From contig NZ_JAIKLE010000015.1 in assembly GCF_022267315.1 (NCBI RefSeq), positions 1 through 64,000 of the forward strand: a stretch of 64,000 bases of DNA, given 5' to 3'. Positions 1-8,728 of the stretch are shown piece by piece. Position 1 is the stretch's first letter. The number at the start of each line of letters is the position of its first letter. The position numbers and the translations under genes were made by a program. The notes under the pieces were generated by a model. The model did not search any database and was not told the DNA's origin. It was given only the letters and a program-made list of their open reading frames with translations. Source of the stretch: Maribellus maritimus. GTDB lineage: Bacteria; Bacteroidota; Bacteroidia; Bacteroidales; Prolixibacteraceae.

Positions 1-1571
1 TTGACGCTATAACTTAAAATAATAGCAATCTCTGTATTGTTAAACTCAACATAGATTAGACAACAAATACGGAATTCAGATTCGTCAAGTTGTGGGAATT
101 TATTTTTTAACCGGTCAAAACAATCGTTGTTCAAATCATTCAGTGTTTGATAAAACAAATCCCAATCCAGCTTTTTCTGGCCATAAACGATTTCATTAAA
201 TTTCTTAAGTAAATTTTTCCCTCTTATTTTTTCCTCTTCTTTAAGATATCCCTCCAACAAAGCGGCTTTTTTAAGAATATCAAAATGCCGGATTAATACA
301 TTTCTGAATGAATTCTCCTTTTCGTTAAAGCCTCTGGCCATTTCCTTCATTTGGTAAATTTTCAGTTCTGCCTCCTCCAGTTTTCGCTCCTTCCAGGCAG
401 ACCGTCTCAGAACCAAAAAGATTAATACCAAAAGAGTGAGTACTAGTCCCAAAGAAAACAATAGAATCTTTTGTCGTCCAATTATAAGCTGTTTATTTCT
501 GGTTTCAATAAGTTGGAAATTATATTTCCCTTCAATTTCAAGCATAGCACTATTTTTATTCTCATCCAGAATTGTGGCAAGGTATTTATTATAAAGTTTA
601 TACTTACTTAAGGCTTCTTGGAAGTTCTGATCTTTTTCTTCAATGACCGACCATGTTTTATATATATTGGCCATAAGAAAATTATCTTTTTGAGATGGCA
701 TATATGTTATAGCTCTTTGTAAATAGTAAACTGTTGAGTCTGTATTGTTTCGATTCTCAAAAAGAAATGCAATGTTTGAAGATAGCCTAGCTTTTTTCAA
801 AGAATCATCTGAAAATATCCATGCTTCTTTAAAAAAAAATTCTGATCGTTTCCATTCTTCAATCTCCCGATAAGCCACGCCCAAACCTTCCCTAGTTCTT
901 GCCTGCTCGTATCTAAGCTTGTGTTTATCGGCCAAAGCAAGTGCCTTATAATAGTATGCTAAAGCACTGTCTGCCTTTTCTTGGATCAACAAGCAGTTTC
1001 CAATAAAATTACTCACGGAAATTTCATTTTTATAATTCTCCGATTGATGAAAATATGTTTTTGCCAGTTTAAAATGATTTATAGCCTTTTGCATAAGAAG
1101 TTGTTGGTAATAAATCGCAGCAACGGAGCTTTGGTATAATCCTTTTAGATTAACATTATTGCTTTGCATCAAATATTTTTCGGCATTTAAATAGATTTTC
1201 ATAGCCTCCTCGTATTTCTTTTGTTCCTGCCTTACCCTTCCACAATAAAAAGAAGCAAGTGCCGCTTTTTCTATTTCATTTCTGTTGTCGTAATATTTTT
1301 GAATATCGAAAATTAATGTATCAGTGGTAATATCCTTATAACTCTTATCTTTAGCTTGTATTTGTAATAACGAATAGCGATAAAACAAAGATTTTTTCAG
1401 GGATTGAGGATTCGGAATTTCTTCTAATAAAACCAAGGCACTGTCTGGGTGGTGCTCTACCAGTATTTCTACTTTTTTGAGTATTGGCTCAACTTTTACT
1501 GATTGCTTTTGACAGGAAGTAATAAGGAAGAAAATATATATAGAAACTAAGATAAATATCCTTGTTTTCAT
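1..1571 (-). CDS. TPR lipoprotein with C-terminal LuxR-like HTH, partial
   Basis: The gene starts at the ATG whose complement is 1569-1571 and runs off the left edge, so the C-terminus is missing. The N-terminus is a short hydrophobic stretch ending in a lipobox (FLITSCQ). About 300 residues of helical TPR-like repeats follow, with typical fragments such as EKAALASFYCGRV and ADSALAYYYKALALA. A single membrane span (about residues 360-382, KILLFSLGLVLTLLVLIFLV) comes next, then a coiled region, and at the edge the sequence LDESEFRICCLIYVEFNNTEIA, which resembles the start of the LuxR-type HTH found at the end of many Bacteroidota TPR regulators. The role is inferred: a membrane-anchored sensor or regulator. 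It lies left of the mobilization genes and, because the intact tRNA end of the element is further left, it is probably cargo of the element. The ligand is unknown. Confidence 0.75.
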   Translation of the reverse strand, partial: MKTRIFILVSIYIFFLITSCQKQSVKVEPILKKVEILVEHHPDSALVLLEEIPNPQSLKKSLFYRYSLLQIQAKDKSYKDITTDTLIFDIQKYYDNRNEIEKAALASFYCGRVRQEQKKYEEAMKIYLNAEKYLMQSNNVNLKGLYQSSVAAIYYQQLLMQKAINHFKLAKTYFHQSENYKNEISVSNFIGNCLLIQEKADSALAYYYKALALADKHKLRYEQARTREGLGVAYREIEEWKRSEFFFKEAWIFSDDSLKKARLSSNIAFLFENRNNTDSTVYYLQRAITYMPSQKDNFLMANIYKTWSVIEEKDQNFQEALSKYKLYNKYLATILDENKNSAMLEIEGKYNFQLIETRNKQLIIGRQKILLFSLGLVLTLLVLIFLVLRRSAWKERKLEEAELKIYQMKEMARGFNEKENSFRNVLIRHFDILKKAALLEGYLKEEEKIRGKNLLKKFNEIVYGQKKLDWDLFYQTLNDLNNDCFDRLKNKFPQLDESEFRICCLIYVEFNNTEIAIILSYSV

Positions 1572-1642
1572 GTGATTAGGCTTTAATTGCAAAAATAGCA
1601 AAAGCAATTAGTTATGAGCCTAAATTCTTTACAAAGGAGTCT

Positions 1643-2338
1643 TCATTTAACTTCCTTTTTGTTTTCTTTGTCGAACAACGTCTGTTCAATTTCCTCAGCC
1701 TGCTTCTTAACCAAACGTTCATAAGTTTCAATCTGCTCCCGGATAACAGAAATACTGTCCCTGTTCCGGTCATAAACAAAAACCGTTTCCAGCCGAAGTA
1801 AATCCTGGGAGCTCGCTTTTCCTTTCATTTTTATATAGCGGTATTTTAGGGCGTTATCCTTTAGTTGATTATTGTTTCTGAGTTGCCAAATATTACCACC
1901 CCATGAAAGCAAAATGACTAACGCCATTGTAATAATAGTAATGGCCGTTTTGCTTCTTCGAAAGTCCACAATAAAAACATGTTCTTTACGGATAACCGTA
2001 TTTTGGGGAATTTGTAATAGGTTTATTTTCTCTTTAATTGGAACGATTATCGTTTTTAATTCAGTCAATATTGTACGAATATTATCATTGACTTTCCCCA
2101 GAGAGTAGCCAGCAACCTGTGCTAGAATATTCTGCAATTCCTTTATCTGCTCAGGAGAAAATTGTTTTTGATTTACACGGGTAAGTATTTCGTTTATCAA
2201 TACGACTATTTCTTCTGCATCAAAATTGGAATTTGTTTGATTATCTGAAATTCCACCTTTACTCAACTGCTCTATCTTTTGTTTTAATTCTTCGAACAAG
2301 GCATAAACTGCCGAAGAATCCATTTTGCCTGTACCCAT
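1643..2338 (-). CDS. Membrane protein of the mobilization module
   Basis: This is a 231-residue protein that I cannot assign to a named family. It has a helical N-terminus (about residues 9-95), one clear transmembrane segment (about 132-152, AITIITMALVILLSWGGNIW) and a charged C-terminal coiled coil (about 185-228) ending in many Lys and Glu. It lies 18 nt downstream of the relaxase gene on the same strand and is probably the last gene of the mobC-mobA transcript. Proteins of this size and layout often follow MobA in Bacteroidota mobilizable elements, where they may help couple the relaxosome to a conjugation apparatus; that role is inference. ATG is used at 2338; an alternative in-frame Met lies five codons on. 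Confidence 0.7.
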   Translation of the reverse strand: MGTGKMDSSAVYALFEELKQKIEQLSKGGISDNQTNSNFDAEEIVVLINEILTRVNQKQFSPEQIKELQNILAQVAGYSLGKVNDNIRTILTELKTIIVPIKEKINLLQIPQNTVIRKEHVFIVDFRRSKTAITIITMALVILLSWGGNIWQLRNNNQLKDNALKYRYIKMKGKASSQDLLRLETVFVYDRNRDSISVIREQIETYERLVKKQAEEIEQTLFDKENKKEVK

Positions 2339-2356
2339 TGTTGTTAATTTTGCTGT

Positions 2357-3283
2357 TTACAATTTGCGCCCTTTCTTGCGTCGTTTTTTCTTTAGGGCTT
2401 CCTGTCTTAAATATTCGGCACGGTCCTCATCATAACCCGATGGCGGATTCATTAAGTCGAACAGACCTCCCAAAGAAGAAACCGTTGCTCCGACTGCATA
2501 CGAAAAACCTTCATTGGTGCTCCGGTGTGCCGATTTGGATTGAGCCGCCATTGATAGCTCATTTTGCTGAAGTTGATAACTAATTTTAGAATAGCTGAAT
2601 GTCCGGTCAATTTTGGAGCCATTGAATTCATATCCGTTCATACCAAATCGTACTCCCTGGATTTTGTCTGTACTCCCGTTTTTTCGCAATTCAGCGGTAA
2701 CTCCAGATTTTCGAAGTTTGGCATCCAGCTCTTTCCAGTTTCGACATTCAGGAATCGCGGTTTGAAGTACCCGGTAAATCTCATATTTGGTTTTATCCGG
2801 TTCTTTGAGCCGGTGTTCTTTCACATTTTCCTTGCCCGATGCAATATAAAGGCCATGTTTTTTCGTCAGCTCCAGACAAACTTTTATGTTACGCAGCTTT
2901 TCATTTTTATCAGAAATTCGGTTCCCGTTATTATCAATCCGGTTTATCACCAGATGGATATGAGGGTGGTCGGTATCGTGGTGCCGGGCAATGATGTATT
3001 GTGTATTAACATAGCCCATTTTATCCAGATACTCTTGCGCAACACCAACCATAAATTTGTCTGTTAACCTGCCTTTGTCTTGTGCTGAAAAATCCAGCGA
3101 GATATGTGTCACCGGCTTTGAGATTTTGGGTTTGAGCTTACTTTGGGTAATAAAACTTTGAATGATGGATGCTTTGTCTTTTAAACGTACTCCTTCGGCA
3201 AAAAGCAACCGGGCATTCTTTTTATCTAATACATAGTTTACTGCTCCCTTAAAACCACGTCCCTGAACAATTTTAGCAATCAT
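2357..3283 (-). CDS. mobA: Relaxase/mobilization nuclease (MobA, MobP-like)
   Basis: Relaxases nick one strand at oriT and stay covalently bound to the 5' end during transfer. This 308-residue protein begins MIAKIVQGRGFKGAVNYVL, typical of Bacteroidota relaxase/mobilization nuclease domains, with Tyr17 a likely nucleophile. The metal-binding histidine motif is complete: H101 H102 D103, then H106, H108 and H110 within HHDTDHPHIHLVINRI. The domain fills roughly residues 1-180; the C-terminal third is basic and ends in a Lys/Arg-rich tail. The gene overlaps mobC by 11 nt, so the two are probably translationally coupled. It lacks a helicase domain and no conjugation (tra) genes are in the window, so the element would be mobilizable rather than self-transmissible on present evidence. 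Confidence 0.93.
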   Translation of the reverse strand: MIAKIVQGRGFKGAVNYVLDKKNARLLFAEGVRLKDKASIIQSFITQSKLKPKISKPVTHISLDFSAQDKGRLTDKFMVGVAQEYLDKMGYVNTQYIIARHHDTDHPHIHLVINRIDNNGNRISDKNEKLRNIKVCLELTKKHGLYIASGKENVKEHRLKEPDKTKYEIYRVLQTAIPECRNWKELDAKLRKSGVTAELRKNGSTDKIQGVRFGMNGYEFNGSKIDRTFSYSKISYQLQQNELSMAAQSKSAHRSTNEGFSYAVGATVSSLGGLFDLMNPPSGYDEDRAEYLRQEALKKKRRKKGRKL

Positions 3284-3647
3284 CTTCTATTCGCTTGATT
3301 ACTTTGTCCAGTCGTTCACTCATCATAAGACAATAATTATGCACTTCAATATATCCGGCGGCATTCGCTGTGCGGGCAATTTGATTGACATTGTTGGCCA
3401 TGCCGGAAAGCTGCCGGATGTGTCCCATCAGTTCCGGAGTAAGTTGTTGTTTCACCACAGAGGAACAGATGCACTGACGAATAAATTCGCTGCGGTTAAT
3501 CCCTGCCAAAACAGATTTGGCTTTCAATGAATAGTATTCTTCGGTGGCCATTTTAACGGTTATTTTATAGCCCATCTTTTCGGAAGGTTTCTTGGCTGGC
3601 CTGCCATTGGTGTTTCTGTTTTTTATCGTTTTCATTTGAATTTGCAT
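3273..3647 (-). CDS. mobC: MobC-like relaxosome accessory protein
   Basis: This is a 124-residue basic protein of the MobC/NikA type, which binds oriT DNA through a ribbon-helix-helix fold and helps the relaxase. The N-terminal half (about residues 25-60, YKITVKMATEEYYSLKAKSV and following ISREF-like helix) fits the ribbon-helix-helix. The C-terminal half carries the family-typical LSGMANNVNQIARTAN stretch (about 80-95). It overlaps mobA by 11 nt and starts only about 40 nt from the nested palindrome proposed as oriT. ATG at 3647 gives MQIQMKTIKN; an in-frame Met at 3635 is an equally good start. Confidence 0.88.
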   Translation of the reverse strand: MQIQMKTIKNRNTNGRPAKKPSEKMGYKITVKMATEEYYSLKAKSVLAGINRSEFIRQCICSSVVKQQLTPELMGHIRQLSGMANNVNQIARTANAAGYIEVHNYCLMMSERLDKVIKRIEDDC

Positions 3648-3687
3648 TTAATAATTAGTGAGACCGGCGGGATATTTTTGCCTCGCA

Positions 3688-3725
3688 GAGCAAGGTTTTG
3701 GTCAGACCAAAACACAAACTTGCTC
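3688..3725. other. Putative oriT nested inverted repeat
   Basis: An outer pair GAGCAAG (3688-3694) and CTTGCTC (3719-3725) encloses a second perfect pair, GTTTTGGTC (3695-3703) and GACCAAAAC (3705-3713), with one base between the inner arms. It sits in the 97-nt gap between mobC and the primase gene, the usual place for the transfer origin of small mobilizable elements. Nested palindromes beside the nick site are a common oriT feature; the nick position itself cannot be read from sequence. A transcription terminator of the primase gene is the main alternative, but no good U-tract follows the inner stem on the minus strand. Confidence 0.55.
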
Positions 3726-3744
3726 CGCTAAAAAAAGCCTACGC

Positions 3745-4647
3745 TCATAATCTAAAACCACGGCTTTTTTTCATTTCCTGAACTTGCTTTTTACCACATA
3801 AATAGTCATTCAAATCTTTGTACCCGGTATATCTTATTGACATATCGTCAACAGAGAAGCAAGACAATTTTATCATTTGAAATGCTTTCCTCCCGCTTTC
3901 GTCGTTGTCAAGAAAAGCACAAATATTTTTGTGTTCTTTCAGAAAAGGAAGCGCCTTTTTGATGTTGGCAACTGAATTCAAAATTACAACATCGTATCTC
4001 GTCTTATCTGTTTTTTGTAAGGTTAAATAGGAAAGGAAATCCCAAAAACCTTCAAAAGCTAAACAGGTTTCATGACCACTCTTCATGGTTGTAATTTCTT
4101 TAGGTGGGATGCAGCCTTTGAAGCTGGGCGAACTACTCAACTCATATCCGCCTTTGTCATTTTCGAATCCAACTGAAAAATACACTCTGTTACGGACCTG
4201 GTAATGAACTTCCCTACAATATAAATTTGCGAGCGACAAATCAATTTTTCGCGCATTTACCCATTCTATTAGTTTGCGATGCGAGATCTCACTGATATCA
4301 TGAATGATTATTGATGTCTCATTGTTTTTCTTTTTGTCCAAAGTATTACCCCGGTGAAAAGAAAAAAAATTCAGGTCTCTGCCTGAAAAGTCTTTCTCCA
4401 ATCGGGTTGCGGCTTCGTGAAAAGTGCAATTATTCATCTTCATGTCAAGGTCAATTATGGAGCCTCCTTCATTTGTGCCGAAATCGTACCAAATATTCTT
4501 ACGGTAATCCACTTTAAAACTTGTATTGTGGTCTTCGCGAAACGGACAAAAGTACATCCCATAATAACCGAAATCCTTCTTTGGAAGGATACTCTTATTT
4601 CTCAGATATTCCCTGATACTTATTTGTTTTATGTCTGAAAGTGCCAT
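3745..4647 (-). CDS. CHC2 zinc-finger/Toprim primase-like protein
   Basis: This 300-residue protein is a short DnaG-like primase of the type carried by mobilizable elements, probably used for complementary-strand synthesis after transfer. The N-terminal part has the CHC2-like sequence FCPFREDHNTSF (C34, H40) followed by YDFGTNEGGSIIDL; the second cysteine pair of a full CHC2 finger is absent, as is common in this mobile-element branch. The Toprim part shows a conserved acidic residue in AFEGFWDFLS (E200) and the DxD pair in FLDNDESG (D248, D250). No helicase-binding C-terminal domain is present. It is on the same strand as the mob genes and 97 nt upstream of mobC across the putative oriT. Confidence 0.88.
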   Translation of the reverse strand: MALSDIKQISIREYLRNKSILPKKDFGYYGMYFCPFREDHNTSFKVDYRKNIWYDFGTNEGGSIIDLDMKMNNCTFHEAATRLEKDFSGRDLNFFSFHRGNTLDKKKNNETSIIIHDISEISHRKLIEWVNARKIDLSLANLYCREVHYQVRNRVYFSVGFENDKGGYELSSSPSFKGCIPPKEITTMKSGHETCLAFEGFWDFLSYLTLQKTDKTRYDVVILNSVANIKKALPFLKEHKNICAFLDNDESGRKAFQMIKLSCFSVDDMSIRYTGYKDLNDYLCGKKQVQEMKKSRGFRL

Positions 4648-4672
4648 ACTTTTTTTTTCATTGGGATAATTT

Positions 4673-4700
4673 CTCTGCTAATAATCGAGGTTTCGCAGAG
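4673..4700. promoter_or_regulatory. Small inverted repeat upstream of primase gene
   Basis: CTCTGC (4673-4678) and GCAGAG (4695-4700) form a 6-bp inverted repeat just upstream of the primase start, in the 80-nt gap after the excisionase-like gene. It could be an operator or the stem of a weak hairpin. Six base pairs is little evidence. Confidence 0.25.
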
Positions 4701-4727
4701 TATCGTTACAAGTTTCCGTGTACCAAA

Positions 4728-5075
4728 TCATTTTTTACGTCTGGCACTTCGGGCAAGGGCTAAACTTATCTTTGTTGAATCATGTTTGGGTTGGGTCTGG
4801 TTTTCCGCCCAAAGCAGTATCTCTTTCCGCGAAAAGACCAGCTTGTTCCCGTACGTTTTGCAGGGGATTTTACCTGCAGAGGTCAACTTGTAGATTTTTG
4901 CTTTAGATGTTGGGTAGCCGTGTTCTTTTAACAACTCCAGTGCATCGTTCAGGGTCATAGTATCAATCTGAGGTTGGGTCGAAACCTGTTTGGGTAAGGC
5001 CCCGGAAACCGCTTCACTTACAATAGCCCGCAATTCTTCGGGCGTGGTTACAATAATATTTGACATAGTTTTCAA
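4728..5075 (-). CDS. Excisionase-like helix-turn-helix protein
   Basis: This is a 115-residue protein with an N-terminal helical extension (about residues 1-40) and a MerR/excisionase-type winged helix (about 44-95: LNDALELLKEHGYPTSKAKI, then KLTSAGKIPCKTYGNKLVFS). The layout matches the HTH_17 proteins found beside integrases and primases in Bacteroidota integrative elements, where they act as recombination directionality factors or transcription regulators. The basic C-terminal tail (ALARSARRKK) suggests DNA contact. It is co-directional with and upstream of the primase gene. Whether it controls excision or transcription cannot be told from sequence. Confidence 0.8.
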   Translation of the reverse strand: MKTMSNIIVTTPEELRAIVSEAVSGALPKQVSTQPQIDTMTLNDALELLKEHGYPTSKAKIYKLTSAGKIPCKTYGNKLVFSRKEILLWAENQTQPKHDSTKISLALARSARRKK

Positions 5076-5229
5076 TTTTATTATTACACATCATGTTTAA
5101 CTGAATACGGGTATAAAATAAAACTGAATACAATTGGTAATCAAACAGGAAAATAGCTTTACACGAGGTAGACAATTGACGACAATTAAGACAAAAATTC
5201 GTTATACAAAACTTAAATGCGTGTATCTA

Positions 5230-5273
5230 TTTACATTGAGGAGCCAAACTATACCAACATGATACAATGTAAA
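5230..5273 (-). terminator. Perfect 9-bp inverted repeat behind HTH gene
   Basis: TTTACATTG (5230-5238) and CAATGTAAA (5265-5273) form a perfect 9-bp inverted repeat with a 26-nt loop, 16 nt past the stop of the HTH gene at 5289-5696. On the minus strand no good U-tract follows, so it may be an operator for the downstream excisionase-like gene rather than a terminator. The rest of 5076-5288 shows no coding signal. Confidence 0.35.
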
Positions 5274-5288
5274 GCTGAAAAACTTTTT

Positions 5289-5696
5289 CTATTTTTTGTT
5301 CTTTTGATTTTGAAGTTGTTCCAGAATCAGGTCGGGAGGAAAAACCTCGGTATTAGGCAAAACGCTTGATTGTATAGGAATAATAAATCCTTCCCTTATC
5401 CATTTATCAAGAGTTGGCCGTGAAATTTTCATCATTTTGGCAATATCCTTTTTCGATACTATCGCCTCTCCATTGACGATTTGGATAAATTCTTTGTTCA
5501 CCACTATATACCTTTTAAGGTTATCTATTGCTTTATCTATATTAAGGATACGGGGAGTAATCTTCTTTTTAACCGATATTTCTATGGTTTCCATATCACA
5601 ATCAACCAGTTCAGGATTTTTCTGAAGTTCAGAGACAATAGCTTCATAAACTGACGTTTGTCTGGCTAATATTTTGTATTGTTTACGACGGGGCAT
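5289..5696 (-). CDS. Helix-turn-helix DNA-binding protein
   Basis: This 135-residue protein has a C-terminal helix-turn-helix (about residues 83-112, VSKKDIAKMMKISRPTLDKW followed by IREGFIIP), where the second helix carries the SRPTLDKW recognition pattern. The first 75 residues are helical and charged and I do not recognise them. It sits between the AlbA_2 protein and the excisionase-like gene, on the same strand as the rest of the element. The arrangement of two consecutive HTH genes between integrase and primase is typical of Bacteroidota mobilizable elements. It probably regulates the element; its operator is not identified. ATG at 5696 is used. Confidence 0.75.
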   Translation of the reverse strand: MPRRKQYKILARQTSVYEAIVSELQKNPELVDCDMETIEISVKKKITPRILNIDKAIDNLKRYIVVNKEFIQIVNGEAIVSKKDIAKMMKISRPTLDKWIREGFIIPIQSSVLPNTEVFPPDLILEQLQNQKNKK

Positions 5697-5824
5697 ACTG
5701 CTTGTTTTTTTGTCTAAGAATATCTAATTTATTTTTAAAGAACAGGATTTAGACATTTCATACTGCTGATATACAATAATATAAAACATGTCGCACTTTA
5801 TTAAATGTCTAGAAAATATCTAAA

Positions 5825-7459
5825 CTATCCTTTGTTAGACATTTTCCACAACTTACCATGTGGTTCAATAATTCCCGTGTTTTTAAGTATCTGCAAATTG
5901 TTTTTTATTTTATTCTTCTTTTGTGTCATATCCAGAATATCAGGAAGCTTATCCAAAAGAATTTCTTCAAAATCGGACCTTCTACCTTCACCAAACTTTT
6001 CCAAATAATCAATAATTATTTTTTTACAGTACTCATCATCAATACCCTTTTGCCTGATATAATCATTTTGTTGCCCTGTTTTTTCGGCTACCACGGAAGA
6101 AATGTGAAAATTAGGTTTACGTCCTTCAATTAAAGAATTTGTCCGAAGAGTCTTTATCTCTTCATCAGTCAACGATTTCCCTTTCTGCACCTTGTCTAGC
6201 AAAATTATATCGTCAAGGCTTAAGTCTGGCATCAACGCAAGTTTCTGCGCATATTTTTCATCAAGTACTTTCCCTGTAATTGTCACTGTAACCTTATTGT
6301 TCTCAAGATTATATTCAGGTAGCGGGAAGAATTTATTCTTCTGAATGACAAACATTTTCTTAATACCGCTTCCTATGGTATCAATCAGATTCAGATTCAC
6401 CATTGCATTTGCTAAAAACGGATTCCGATATTGTTCCTCAGGAGCATCTGCAGTAATAACTGATTCAACCGATTCGGGAATAAAGTGTCCTAAGTTGCTA
6501 AATGTGAGAAAGCCATCTTCCCGTTCAACGACGTTAATCTTTCCTCCTAAAGTATAATCCTGGTGAGCAATACAGTTGTTTAATGCTTCACGTATAATAT
6601 ATGGTTCAAACTGATCGACCTCATCAGGAAACAATGTGCCGGATTTCAGATAACGGTATTTCAGGTTTCTAATTTTTGCATATACATTCTCAACTTTAAG
6701 CAATAATGGACAAAAAAAGTGTTCATAATCCTTTTCAATTTTGTCACGGTCGCGTAATATCCAGGTAATCTTTGATGATGCCGGATTTATAAAAGTATCC
6801 GATTCTGGATTGCCAAGCAGCAAAATAGCTGTACGCGTTAGTTGTCCGTTGATGGTAATTTTGGCTTTATTCAAAAAAGTAATGTCATCCCATGTTGGAA
6901 TTTCATCCTTCAATTTAGGATGTTTCTCGGCAAATTGTTCTCTTGCCTTTTTTATAGCTTCTACTGATAAGTCTTTTATCATCGCATCAGGTACAATTTC
7001 TGCACTCCAATCCAGATTCGTTTGTTGATTTCGAATACGTTCAATCTTGTTAATGTTTAATCCCGTTAAACTTTCTCCATCGCGGGCATAAAACATATTC
7101 TTCCATGCAACGGGCATTCCTTTTGGAGCAGCTGGAATCTGAAACATCAGGACATTGTTTTGTGCAACTGCAACCCGATGAACAGCAATAAAACTGAGCG
7201 TAGGAGAAGTATTTGTAGCAATTTCCTTTTTATATTCGTTCAGTTGTTTATCCGATATTTGTGTTCCAATAATATTTTTATCATTATTTACTCCAAATAA
7301 CAACCATGCCTCCGGCTTCCCAGTCAGGTTCGCTTCGTTACTTAATGCTGAAAAGTATTTGCCAAGCTTGTCCTTATCAAACTGATTTTTGGCTTCCTTA
7401 AACTCCAAAACCTCTGTTTCGACAGGACTTTGCAACAATTTATATAATAATTCTTCCAT
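5825..7459 (-). CDS. AlbA_2 domain/GHKL ATP-binding protein
   Basis: This 544-residue protein has an N-terminal AlbA_2 (Schlafen-like) domain at about residues 10-135, with the characteristic EVLEFKEA start and the WLLFGVNND motif. A central part resembles the HATPase_c_4 domain (about 280-380: IIREALNNCIAHQDY, then a glycine-rich IGSGIKK loop), and the C-terminus resembles a winged helix. Such proteins are annotated as RNA-binding or transcriptional regulators, and some lie in anti-phage islands. Only 3 nt separate its start from the integrase stop, so it is cotranscribed with the integrase. It is therefore either an element regulator or a cargo gene tied to integrase expression. No toxin or nuclease domain is visible. 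A defence role is possible but only inferred. Confidence 0.85.
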   Translation of the reverse strand: MEELLYKLLQSPVETEVLEFKEAKNQFDKDKLGKYFSALSNEANLTGKPEAWLLFGVNNDKNIIGTQISDKQLNEYKKEIATNTSPTLSFIAVHRVAVAQNNVLMFQIPAAPKGMPVAWKNMFYARDGESLTGLNINKIERIRNQQTNLDWSAEIVPDAMIKDLSVEAIKKAREQFAEKHPKLKDEIPTWDDITFLNKAKITINGQLTRTAILLLGNPESDTFINPASSKITWILRDRDKIEKDYEHFFCPLLLKVENVYAKIRNLKYRYLKSGTLFPDEVDQFEPYIIREALNNCIAHQDYTLGGKINVVEREDGFLTFSNLGHFIPESVESVITADAPEEQYRNPFLANAMVNLNLIDTIGSGIKKMFVIQKNKFFPLPEYNLENNKVTVTITGKVLDEKYAQKLALMPDLSLDDIILLDKVQKGKSLTDEEIKTLRTNSLIEGRKPNFHISSVVAEKTGQQNDYIRQKGIDDEYCKKIIIDYLEKFGEGRRSDFEEILLDKLPDILDMTQKKNKIKNNLQILKNTGIIEPHGKLWKMSNKG

Positions 7460-7462
7460 TAA

Positions 7463-8704
7463 TTATTCTGCATATTCTCCAAAGTTAGTCAATAAACTCG
7501 CATTCTTTACCCGTTCTTCCCTCTCGAAGGATGCTAAATAGTTTTCTGTTGTCTTCAGGTCATTGTGCCCCAGGCTTTCTGAAATATAAGCAATGTTCGC
7601 CCCCGATCTTTTAAGCACTGTGGCATAAGAATGTCGGGCCGAATACGTGCTTAAGCCTTCAATCTTCAGTGCTTTACCAATTACTTTTAATCGCTTATTA
7701 CATCGTTTAGTTACGTCCTTTACTATTCTTTTTTCCGTAAAAACAGTTTCTTTTCCATGCAGATAAGGGAAAATATATTTGTCCTGTCCTCTGGGTTTAT
7801 TCCCCCATTTCTTTATAATAGCCTTCATCTCTGGGGTTAGAACTGCACAAATTTCTTTCTTCATTTTAGATGTTCGGACTGTTTTGGCACGCATAAAGCA
7901 AATTTCTCCATTACGAATATTGGAGTATTTCAGTTTTAACATATCAGCAAAATTAATTCCATTGCACAAGTATGAAAAGAACCATAAATCACGATACCTC
8001 TCAGTTGTTTCGTTTCCATCAGAATAACTTACAATTGCTTTTATTTGCTGTAAATTAAGAGCCAGTTTACGCCCCTGACCTGTTGGTATTTCAAATTTAC
8101 CACTTCCAAAAGGATACTGATTCTCTTTTATTACGCCTGCTTTCTTCGCATCATTGACAACGCAACGAATCGCACGACAATACATCCCGATGGTAGTATA
8201 AGCGTTCCCCTCTTTTTCCATAAATTTCTCGTAACGTTTTAACCAATCTACTGTTACGGATGCAAACAAAATATTCTCTCCTGAAAAATTTTCTACGCTT
8301 CTAAATGCATTCTGATAAAAAAGGTAAGTTCCGACCTGGTCATTATCTTTTAATGCCTGAATTTTTAGCTTAAATCCGTTATTCAGCGTATCAGTTGCTG
8401 ATTTATTTAATCGTGAGTTTAAAGCCTCGAAAGAAAAGCCACCTTCATATAATAAGCTTTTTATAACGGACTTTACCGTGTCAAAAGTATTCTGTATATC
8501 AACTTTTATTGAAATCATTTCTTTCTTCTTGCTATCCGGTAGGCTCTCCCATTCATTAATCGATAAATATTTTCCAGTTGCGTAATATTTTCGAATACGT
8601 TGAAATGTTACACGTATTTTGATAGGATATAAGTTGCCATTTGTAGCCCTCCGGTTGTCTAAAACTGAAGAAATTGTAATCCCACTATTTGTATAGTTAA
8701 ACAT
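7463..8704 (-). CDS. int: Tyrosine recombinase (integrase)
   Basis: This 413-residue protein is a Bacteroidota tyrosine recombinase: arm-type DNA-binding part at about residues 1-95, SAM-like core-binding domain at about 105-205 and catalytic domain at about 215-400. Visible active-site residues are R357 in YSARHSYAT, H380 in LGHNDLKTTENY and the nucleophile Y389. The first catalytic Arg of the classical family is not in its usual place (NGINFADMLKL) and the HxxR His is replaced by Tyr, both seen in other Bacteroidota integrases. The start codon is about 195 nt from a tRNA-derived attachment site and 25-70 nt from a set of repeats that may be its arm-type sites. Its orientation away from the tRNA fragment is usual for tRNA-targeting elements. 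Confidence 0.95.
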   Translation of the reverse strand: MFNYTNSGITISSVLDNRRATNGNLYPIKIRVTFQRIRKYYATGKYLSINEWESLPDSKKKEMISIKVDIQNTFDTVKSVIKSLLYEGGFSFEALNSRLNKSATDTLNNGFKLKIQALKDNDQVGTYLFYQNAFRSVENFSGENILFASVTVDWLKRYEKFMEKEGNAYTTIGMYCRAIRCVVNDAKKAGVIKENQYPFGSGKFEIPTGQGRKLALNLQQIKAIVSYSDGNETTERYRDLWFFSYLCNGINFADMLKLKYSNIRNGEICFMRAKTVRTSKMKKEICAVLTPEMKAIIKKWGNKPRGQDKYIFPYLHGKETVFTEKRIVKDVTKRCNKRLKVIGKALKIEGLSTYSARHSYATVLKRSGANIAYISESLGHNDLKTTENYLASFEREERVKNASLLTNFGEYAE

Positions 8705-8728
8705 AAATGGTAGATTTAAAATGATTTA

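Noticed and set aside
2564-3067. Plus-strand frame opposite the relaxase
   Set aside because: It is antisense to the conserved histidine-motif region of MobA and shows no features of its own.
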